Shown: positions 8,814 through 16,315 of the stretch, in pieces | Layout of the letters: each line of letters starts with the position of its first letter | Position numbering within the stretch: the first letter of the stretch is position 1 | The notes under the pieces: generated by a model | Seen by the model: the letters and a program-made list of their open reading frames with translations, nothing else | Told to the model about the DNA's origin: nothing | Database searches by the model: none | Source: Anaerolineales bacterium | GTDB lineage: Bacteria > Chloroflexota > Anaerolineae > E26-bin7 | Direction: 5' to 3' | NCBI GenBank assembly: GCA_004377365.1 | Contig: SOHZ01000653.1 | Coordinates: 1-32,826, forward strand | Length of the DNA stretch: 32,826 nt | Program-made: the position numbers and the translations under genes

Positions 8814-10454
8814 ATGCATCCTCTGGAGATCCTTCAAGGCTACCGTTTGGGTGGACATCAGGCCACCGTGGAGTTGGGTGCACCCATCATCCACATTGAT
8901 TTTGACGTCCTCAAGCTGGTAGAAGACATCCAGGCCGGCAAGGTGAAAGCGGTCATTCTAACTGGCACCGCCGGTGATGGCAAAACCTACCTGGCCTACC
9001 GCGTCATAGGCGCCTTGGAACTGGATCGCACTACTGTCGCTGCTGCACAGGCCGAGGGTGGCTACGACCAGGGCGGCACCTATATTGACCTGGACCTTTC
9101 CGCTGGCCCCCTGACGGACGCTCGCGTGCGGCGGCTGCATCAAGTCCTTAGCACGCCAGGTAGGCTCACGCTTGTCTGCGCCAACGAGGGTAAACTCTCC
9201 GAATTAGAAGAGAGATTCCGTAGCGCCAGTCTGGATATTCCCCAGACGCCCTTGCGTATCAATCTCAGCCGCCGAGCGCTGGTGAGTCCCAAAGCATGGG
9301 ACAAAGTCCGTCGCGGTGTGCTAGACGCGCCCTTTTGGGGCGAAGCGGACCTGTCTAAAACGCACATCATGACTCGCAACCGTGCCTGGCTGCAAGACTC
9401 GACTGTAATGGAGAACGTGCGCCGCTATCTGCTGTTGCCCTACCTCTTGGGCGAGCCGATTACCGTCCGTGAGGTGCTTTCCTTCCTGGCCTACTCCCTT
9501 ACCGGTGATCTGACGCTGGAAGAGGCTGAGCAGATGTCAAAGGATGAAAGGCGCGTGCTTCCCTATTTTCTGTTTAACACCCTCTTCAGCGAACCCGGCG
9601 GCTACGTCCACGGCGGTCGCGCTGTGCCGGCTGAGAAGTTGCTATGGTGGATGTTCCGCTTCGACCCCGGCGCTACGGCCAACCCACAGGCCGACCTGCA
9701 ACTGCTTACCCAGCTTGATCAGCTTGACGTCGCGCCGCCGGACGAACTGCTCGACTACTGGCATTCTGAAACGGTTGTTCAGCCAGAGGAAAGATCCGAT
9801 ACCAAATATCGACGGCGCGTGGCTACGTTTATGAACTACGCCCGGCGCTGGTATGCCCTATTCAGCGAGGTTGGCCACAGCGCCTACTTCCCTTTCCGGC
9901 ACTTTGACGACTATGTTGACGCTCTGCTCACGCCATTCGAGAACCTGGATGACGAGGTTCCAACGCTGATCAAAGGGCTTAACTTGCTTCTATCTGGAGG
10001 ACAGGTTGAGGAAAAGTACGACTTGAACCTATACCACGTAAGTGATATGGGCATTGCCCATCGGTCTGTGATTTATAGCCGCACTCAGGTTCCGTCTCAC
10101 CGTTTCTGGTTAGTGAGCGATCTAAAGCTGGGAGACATGACTGGAGATGCCTACCTTGAGCGCCATCCACGCCAACTTTATCTCTGTTATCCGGCCGACG
10201 CTGAACCAGACGATCAGATTCGTCTGCCCATCTCATTGCTGCTTTACGAGGTACTGAGAGGCGCGGCTAGCCCCGAAAGCGGTTTCCCGGCCACACTCTG
10301 GGCCAAGGAACGCTACATTGTAACGAGGTTCATGGGCGCTCTGAACCGCCTCGCAAAAAAACGTCCAGTGGCCCAATTCATCATATCGGTGGGCACTGAC
10401 GAGAAACTCAAGCTGGCGCACGATCCCAAAGCGCGGAACATTGACGTGTTATAG
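8814..10454 (+). CDS. P-loop ATPase, DptF-like
   Basis: Walker A GTAGDGKT (8964-8987); RLTLVCANEGKLSELEERF; ATG at 8814 with RBS gaggag; first of three closely spaced genes. Confidence 0.65.
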   Translation: MHPLEILQGYRLGGHQATVELGAPIIHIDFDVLKLVEDIQAGKVKAVILTGTAGDGKTYLAYRVIGALELDRTTVAAAQAEGGYDQGGTYIDLDLSAGPLTDARVRRLHQVLSTPGRLTLVCANEGKLSELEERFRSASLDIPQTPLRINLSRRALVSPKAWDKVRRGVLDAPFWGEADLSKTHIMTRNRAWLQDSTVMENVRRYLLLPYLLGEPITVREVLSFLAYSLTGDLTLEEAEQMSKDERRVLPYFLFNTLFSEPGGYVHGGRAVPAEKLLWWMFRFDPGATANPQADLQLLTQLDQLDVAPPDELLDYWHSETVVQPEERSDTKYRRRVATFMNYARRWYALFSEVGHSAYFPFRHFDDYVDALLTPFENLDDEVPTLIKGLNLLLSGGQVEEKYDLNLYHVSDMGIAHRSVIYSRTQVPSHRFWLVSDLKLGDMTGDAYLERHPRQLYLCYPADAEPDDQIRLPISLLLYEVLRGAASPESGFPATLWAKERYIVTRFMGALNRLAKKRPVAQFIISVGTDEKLKLAHDPKARNIDVL

Positions 10455-10464
10455 GAGAGAAACG

Positions 10465-11850
10465 ATGGCTAGCATATCCGCAAAGTTTGCAAATCTGTAT
10501 CGCGCGCGTCGTGAAATGTCCAACCCGGCCGACTTGGCACGGCTTTTTATGGCCCGTCTGTGCTATCCGGCTGATACCTGGCTACCTGCCACCGTGACCG
10601 ACCTGGTCAAGGTGTTGAAAGGTGGGCGACTGAAAGGTCTTACCGGTCATGAGGCGAACAAGTTTGCAGCTTGGCTACATGACTTTATCGTGTTGGGGCA
10701 GCGCAAAGGAGGAGCTTCCTTCTACCCTATACACCCTGTGCTGTCCCGTCCCCTCAACAGAGAGGAATCCCGCGCCGATGGCTTCATTCTTACACTGGTG
10801 CGAGCTTTTTCGTCCAACGAGCGCCAACAACTGGTCAATGCACTGTGGGGTCAGGGTGGTCAGAACCTGCCACCTTTTGAGAGGGTCATCTACGACCTGG
10901 TAGAATGGCAAATCGAGGGGGCCGAACCGATGCCCTTGGCGACCATAGAGCGGGCCAAGCCATCTGATGATCCTGGGCTCAAGCCAGCGGCTGTGGCAAT
11001 CCTCGACCAAACCCGTGAGGATCTACTTGTTTTAGCTGGCGAAGTAAACGGTGTGCAAAGTTTTATTGACCACGCCGGGCGGTTGCTGGCACTGGCCTTG
11101 GCTCGCTTTTTCCCGGCTCAAGCCGACGTGGATATGACACTGCCTATCTATATCGCGCCGGCCGCGGATTCTCATGACGGAGTGCGTGCTCTGGCTCACG
11201 AGGCCATCGAGGTTCACCGCGCTCTCTTTGGGCAGGCGCTACATCGTCAGTTTGAGGCTTTCTACCAGGAGGCAGTCGTAGAAGAGGAGAGTGACCGTGA
11301 CCCACTGGATGCAGAGGTGGCACGCAAGCTGACCAAACATATCTTTCACCCCAGGGCCAACGTCGTGCCTCTGGAACAGGATCGCTACGATGACCTGCGT
11401 GAAGATCACAGTGATCTCTGTGGCGTCTCCTATTACTACTATTGGCGGCGCAGTGGTGCGGGCGGTCGCTTCCTGCGGCGGTTGCACACGGCCCAGCTTA
11501 ATCTCTCAAAAAAAGCTGGCATCGCAAACTCGCGCAACCGGTACAGCGCCTGGCACTACTACTGGCTGGCGTCACCTCTGGTGGAAACACTGCTGTTGGT
11601 GAGCCGCCCCCGGCTTGAGCGCGATCGGATGCTAGTGGTCGAACTGCTGCGTGACTGGCGCGACCGCTACGGCCTGGCACTGCTTATTGACGATTCCTGG
11701 GAGGACGTCTACCACACCCGCTTTCGCGGCCTGGGCAACCCCGAGGCGCTCAACGAAGCCAACCAGCGTCGCTTCAACGAGATTCTGTCTGAACGCGGGC
11801 GGCTGCACAAGAACTCTGACGACTTTCCGTGGGTCATATTGCGGGATTGA
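10465..11850 (+). CDS. DptG-like accessory protein of the three-gene system
   Basis: Position between ATPase and large gene; C-terminal pattern YGLALLIDD…NQRRFNEILSERGRLHKNSDDFPWVILRD; RBS ataggagag. Confidence 0.5.
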   Translation: MASISAKFANLYRARREMSNPADLARLFMARLCYPADTWLPATVTDLVKVLKGGRLKGLTGHEANKFAAWLHDFIVLGQRKGGASFYPIHPVLSRPLNREESRADGFILTLVRAFSSNERQQLVNALWGQGGQNLPPFERVIYDLVEWQIEGAEPMPLATIERAKPSDDPGLKPAAVAILDQTREDLLVLAGEVNGVQSFIDHAGRLLALALARFFPAQADVDMTLPIYIAPAADSHDGVRALAHEAIEVHRALFGQALHRQFEAFYQEAVVEEESDRDPLDAEVARKLTKHIFHPRANVVPLEQDRYDDLREDHSDLCGVSYYYYWRRSGAGGRFLRRLHTAQLNLSKKAGIANSRNRYSAWHYYWLASPLVETLLLVSRPRLERDRMLVVELLRDWRDRYGLALLIDDSWEDVYHTRFRGLGNPEALNEANQRRFNEILSERGRLHKNSDDFPWVILRD

Positions 11851-11867
11851 GCAGGAGGGCATGACGA

Positions 11868-14800
11868 ATGACAACCGCAAACGACTTGTTGATTACACTA
11901 CTACTTGACTTGGTGGAGAGAGTTCCCGACTTGCCCAAACGGGTGCTTTTCAAAGGTGTGTCTAACCTGTACGAGAGTTTCAAACAGCGCGCTGCGGCAG
12001 AACACCCTAATTGGGATATTCGCGTCACCCAGAAGGGCGCAGACGTGGTCGGCGCTCGCAATGATCCCAAAATCGCGGTGCTGGTGGTCTTCTACCAAGC
12101 CGAAGTGCGGGAGCGCGAATCCCTCAATGCCTTCCGGCTCTTCAACGAAGACGAGATTGCCAAGGAATTAGCTGCCCGGTTGGCACCTGACACGCTCTTG
12201 CCTGGTTTGTCTGAGCCATACAACAATAACGAGCGTGAATGCCTGGCCTCGCTGTTGGACGTGGTCTATCCGTCGGTTGAGCGGCTGGCCGAATTTCTTC
12301 TGGCAGGCAAGGCCCATGTGGGCGAGTCCTTGCCTTTACTTGGTCTCTTCCGTGACTCGAACTTGCGTCTCGATATGCCCATCCGTCAGTGGAATGCCCA
12401 GTTGCGTGAAAATCAGCAAGCCGCTGTGCTGCGCTGGCGCGACTTTCTTAGGAAGGGCACCGGCACCAAGTCAGGTCGCCGGACCCTGGGCGATGAGCGA
12501 GTGGCCTTGCTGCGCCAGGCCGAAACCGATCCAGCCAAACGGGAAGATGTCCTTACCAAGGTTACGCTCAACGAAGCCCTCAGTGTCCTCAATCCGCCCA
12601 CGCGCCCGGTGGAGCGGATGATGGCGGCGGGCTTCACTCGCAAGCAAGCCGATGATTTAGTCCGCGCTGTGAAATCGGGTAAGGCTGGGTATGCCGGTGA
12701 GTTGAACCTTGAACCGCTGCTGGTGGGTTTGCCTCCTCTGCCTGATAGAGTGCGGCGCGAGTTGGAGGCACTGGCAAAGGGGAAACCTCCAACGAATCGG
12801 GTGGGCTTTTGTCTGGAGGGTCTGTTGCGTCTGGCCGGTCAGGAGCACATCTCCTTCCCGCGCCGGCTGGAGATTCGGCGCACCGACGTCGAAGGTGACC
12901 ATTGCGCAGTGCTGGAGATCGGCAGCGATGGCCGCTTGCATGTCACGATGGATAGTGAGTCAGCACGCTTCCTGAGTGTGCCGAGTGCATCAGGCCCCAG
13001 TGAGTTGCAATATGAAGTGCATTTGAAGGATGATACACCGTTTCGCTTCACACTTGGAGTGATGCCACGTTGGCTGGAACCCTACGACGAGGACTGGCTC
13101 AGCGAAGAATACTGGGAGAGGGCCGAAGCACTCAACACTGACCACGCAGACAAATGGCGTGCACTGCGTGAGCGGGTGATGGCCTTGCACGGTACCGTTG
13201 ATCCTGACTGGAAAAAGCTGTCTGAGGAGGAAGAACGCGGCGATGCTAGCCAGAAAGAGTCATCTGAGGAGAAGGAACCCAACAATCCTATCTATGCGAT
13301 TTTCGACCTGCTTTATTTTGCCCACAGAGAGCTCTTTGATGCATTCCTCGACGAGTGGTTGACTGTCGCCATGCTTCCCTGGTGTGACGACGCCAAGTTA
13401 GGTCAGAAGCCGCAGGAGTGGTGGGAAGCCGTGAATGGACTTTTACGGTTGGGCACTGCCCAAGGCTCTAATGGGGAGATGGTGGTCTTCCCCTTCTATC
13501 CTCTGCGCCTGGCCTGGTACCGCGAGGTCTTTCGGCAGATTGAAGGCTGGTTGGCTCGGGCTGCACAAAGTGGACGTTCGCTGGTCTTTGAACCCAGCGT
13601 GATGGCGCAGCAACTGAAACCGGTTGACCGGCCACGCGTTTTGCTTGAGGGAAAGAGGAGGCTGGTCGAGACCTCTGCCGACCATTTCTTCATCGCCCGT
13701 TTCGTCCCCGAAGATCAGCATCAGCGCACTCGTCCTCCTCTCTACCGCGCCCGACAAAAGCTAGACCAATTCGGTCGAATGTGGCCCTTTAGTCTCGACC
13801 GGCTCCACCTGGCTTTCCAGCCTGGCGATGCTGGCGAGGATATTCACCGGCTGCTGGAACAAGAACCAGACGATCAACCTGACACGGCCTATCGTGTGCG
13901 GGCAATGGTTGAATCCACTGGTATGATGACCTTCTTTGACCGTCAATTGTTAAGTACCAGTGAGGACACTAATGATTTACTGACCCAGGAACACCACGAG
14001 AGCATTCTGCCTCGCGTCGACTATGCTAAAGGTCAATTGGAGCATGACAGGGACGAAGAGGCAAAGTCCCAGACAATTGCGGCCCATATTGTACTGTTGG
14101 TAGATGCTTTCAGTGAAGCTGGGTTTAACTTTGGCATGGTCACCAGTAGAATCAAAATCTCTGACTGGCATAGATTCAGAAAATTGGCGCGGAGTGGTAC
14201 CTCCGATGATCGTATGACACTGGCTCAAGTGGATATCTCCGCACTGCCATATCACACTGAGTCTGCTCAAGACAACAAACGTAAACTGATTTATGTCCCC
14301 CTCAGCGGCAATCAGCCTGAATACCTGCGGATGCTCTACAATTCACTGACGGCCTGGCAATATCATGGGGAGTTCCAAGAGGGTATCTATTTTGAACAAG
14401 TACACTGGGACGCCGAGCGCCTGCAACGACTACACGAGAATGCTGACTGGGTGGTGCTCTTTGATCGCACCCTCGATAAGTCTCTTTTTGAGACATTGAC
14501 CTCGGCCGACGTCAAGCTCATTGACTACTATTCTAACTTGCCGGGCGGCTACAAGATGTCCGTCTCCTCGCGCCGCACCGATGCCGTTGAGTGGCAATTG
14601 GCCCAAGTCTTGCAGCAATTCTTCTCCAGCGAAGGACTAGACGTACGCCAGGTAGCCGCAGAGATGCTTGATGCGCTCAGCAAGTTCGCCAGTGGTCTGC
14701 TACTCAAGACATTGGGCGGCGGTAGCCTGGCCCAGGAGATGCTCGGACTGTATGCGACTTACCTGTCCTTGATTGAGGAGGGTGAGTTCGTGCCAAACCG

Positions 14801-15362
14801 GGACTGGCTCATCCCCTTGGACAATTACCAGGGCTGGTTTGGCCGCCGTACACGGGGGAGGCGTAGAGCGGATCTGATGGTGTTCCGCAATCCCTCCCCT
14901 GGCGTACTGAGGTTGGTCGCCGTAGAGAGCAAGTGGCGTAAAAGCAATGTCGGTGAGCCGTTTGTCAAAGACGAGTTCGGTGAGGGTGGTCAAATGCGGA
15001 CCACTGTCACCAGCCTACGAGACCTTTTCGATCCCACTCAAGATCGTCTAGACAAGCACTATTGGCAAAAAACGCTGGCCTCTTTACTTGACGCTGCTCC
15101 GTTTTGGGATAGTTTCCGCGAGCAGCTTGGTACCGGTCAGTGGTCGCTGGAGGTTGATGGGCTCGTCTATGTTCATCAATACCAAGAACAGGATGCCGAC
15201 AGACTACGTGCTCGCAACGAAGAGTTGCTTGCCGATGTAGTGGCACACTTGAACTTCCCCGCCGACAAACACTTTTTCTGTATGGGTCCAGATGCCCGAC
15301 GGCTGCGACTCAAGACACGTGATGAGATTATTCACTTGTTTGCTCAAGCGGGCAACGTATAG
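11868..15362 (+). CDS. Large DptH-like protein with C-terminal PD-(D/E)xK-like motif and no recognisable P-loop
   Basis: NADWVVLFDRTLDKSLFETL…VKLIDYYSNLPGGYKMSVSSRRTD block, then RRADLMVFRNPSPGVLRLVAVESKWRK; RBS caggagg, 17 nt after the preceding gene. Confidence 0.55.
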   Translation: MTTANDLLITLLLDLVERVPDLPKRVLFKGVSNLYESFKQRAAAEHPNWDIRVTQKGADVVGARNDPKIAVLVVFYQAEVRERESLNAFRLFNEDEIAKELAARLAPDTLLPGLSEPYNNNERECLASLLDVVYPSVERLAEFLLAGKAHVGESLPLLGLFRDSNLRLDMPIRQWNAQLRENQQAAVLRWRDFLRKGTGTKSGRRTLGDERVALLRQAETDPAKREDVLTKVTLNEALSVLNPPTRPVERMMAAGFTRKQADDLVRAVKSGKAGYAGELNLEPLLVGLPPLPDRVRRELEALAKGKPPTNRVGFCLEGLLRLAGQEHISFPRRLEIRRTDVEGDHCAVLEIGSDGRLHVTMDSESARFLSVPSASGPSELQYEVHLKDDTPFRFTLGVMPRWLEPYDEDWLSEEYWERAEALNTDHADKWRALRERVMALHGTVDPDWKKLSEEEERGDASQKESSEEKEPNNPIYAIFDLLYFAHRELFDAFLDEWLTVAMLPWCDDAKLGQKPQEWWEAVNGLLRLGTAQGSNGEMVVFPFYPLRLAWYREVFRQIEGWLARAAQSGRSLVFEPSVMAQQLKPVDRPRVLLEGKRRLVETSADHFFIARFVPEDQHQRTRPPLYRARQKLDQFGRMWPFSLDRLHLAFQPGDAGEDIHRLLEQEPDDQPDTAYRVRAMVESTGMMTFFDRQLLSTSEDTNDLLTQEHHESILPRVDYAKGQLEHDRDEEAKSQTIAAHIVLLVDAFSEAGFNFGMVTSRIKISDWHRFRKLARSGTSDDRMTLAQVDISALPYHTESAQDNKRKLIYVPLSGNQPEYLRMLYNSLTAWQYHGEFQEGIYFEQVHWDAERLQRLHENADWVVLFDRTLDKSLFETLTSADVKLIDYYSNLPGGYKMSVSSRRTDAVEWQLAQVLQQFFSSEGLDVRQVAAEMLDALSKFASGLLLKTLGGGSLAQEMLGLYATYLSLIEEGEFVPNRDWLIPLDNYQGWFGRRTRGRRRADLMVFRNPSPGVLRLVAVESKWRKSNVGEPFVKDEFGEGGQMRTTVTSLRDLFDPTQDRLDKHYWQKTLASLLDAAPFWDSFREQLGTGQWSLEVDGLVYVHQYQEQDADRLRARNEELLADVVAHLNFPADKHFFCMGPDARRLRLKTRDEIIHLFAQAGNV

Positions 15363-15453
15363 GTGACTTGGGATTTCGAAGCAGTACGGTGTTTACTGCT
15401 ACCACCATTTTCAGCCAAATTCGTGCCATTCGTCCCTTCGTGACATTCGTGTT

Positions 15454-15861
15454 TCAAAATTGTCCAGTGTAGAGAATCTCCTTGATGAGGAATGGCAGGT
15501 TGGGGCAAAAGCTCAGGTGAGGGGCAGGAACACGGTGGTGCTTGAGGTCAGGAGGGACATGCTTGTGATGGGGGTCCGTGCTGGTCAGTTCAGGAATGTC
15601 GGGATGAGACCAGTCATCGTACCAGTACAGTTGCTCGTCATCCCGATAGACCTCGTAGCTATAGGTTTGCAAGAAGCCGCTGTCAAAATCAAGGACTTCT
15701 CTAACTCGCAGGTAGATGTCGCCCTCGAAAAAGACCTCGCCTCTGACCACCGCCGTCAGGGGATCGAGGCGAATAAAGACCAGGGTGCTGTATCGCACTG
15801 CTGGAAACTGGTTGGAGATGTCATAGACGAACTCTTCGTACTCTTCCAACGTAAGGGGCAT
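15454..15861 (-). CDS. tumE: TumE-type toxin (DUF6516-like)
   Basis: PHHKHVPPDLKHHRVPAPHLSFCPNLPFLIKEI and YSYEVYRDDEQLYWYDDWSHP; directly follows small antitoxin gene. Confidence 0.65.
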   Translation of the reverse strand: MPLTLEEYEEFVYDISNQFPAVRYSTLVFIRLDPLTAVVRGEVFFEGDIYLRVREVLDFDSGFLQTYSYEVYRDDEQLYWYDDWSHPDIPELTSTDPHHKHVPPDLKHHRVPAPHLSFCPNLPFLIKEILYTGQF

Positions 15862-15869
15862 CTATTCCC

Positions 15870-16151
15870 TCATGGGATCACTTTAGCAAGGGGCAGTTCC
15901 AGCTTGCTATCGGGAGCGGCGACCTTTGCGGCCTCACTCAAGAGCTCTGCCTTCAATTCAGCATACTTCTGCTCTCGTTTGAGCTTTATCTCGTAGAGGC
16001 CCAGCCACTCTATAAAGTCGGCACTCTGCTCCAGCTTCCCCTCTTGGACGAGACGATAAAAGTCCTCCGACCGGAGTTCGTATTTCTCCTCAAACAGTTG
16101 GAGACGCGTTTCCAAGGCGTGAATGCTTTGGATCAATTCATTGAGTGTCAT
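15870..16151 (-). CDS. tumA: TumA-type antitoxin
   Basis: MTLNELIQSIHALETRLQLFEEKYELRSEDFYRLVQEGKLEQSADFIEWLGLYEIKLKRE; ATG at 16151, 8 nt before the toxin start. Confidence 0.65.
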   Translation of the reverse strand: MTLNELIQSIHALETRLQLFEEKYELRSEDFYRLVQEGKLEQSADFIEWLGLYEIKLKREQKYAELKAELLSEAAKVAAPDSKLELPLAKVIP

Positions 16152-16173
16152 TGGAGCCCTCCCTCCTGCTGAG

Positions 16174-16202
16174 ATTATAGCACAGGGCGTTGTCTTCGTC
16201 AA
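16174..16202 (-). promoter_or_regulatory. Sigma70-type promoter for the TumA/TumE pair (-35 TTGACG, 17-bp spacer, -10 TATAAT)
   Basis: Minus strand TTGACG(16202-16197) and TATAAT(16179-16174), spacer 17 nt, just upstream of ATG 16151. Confidence 0.75.
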
Positions 16203-16315
16203 AGGGCAGAGACATGGTCCAAAGCAGTCGTCGTTCCGGAGTGGCGGAACTTGCACCACTGTTGCGGTACAGGCGGTACAGGTTCCGCGCCTGCTACAAC
16301 GCGAAACAAGTTTCG

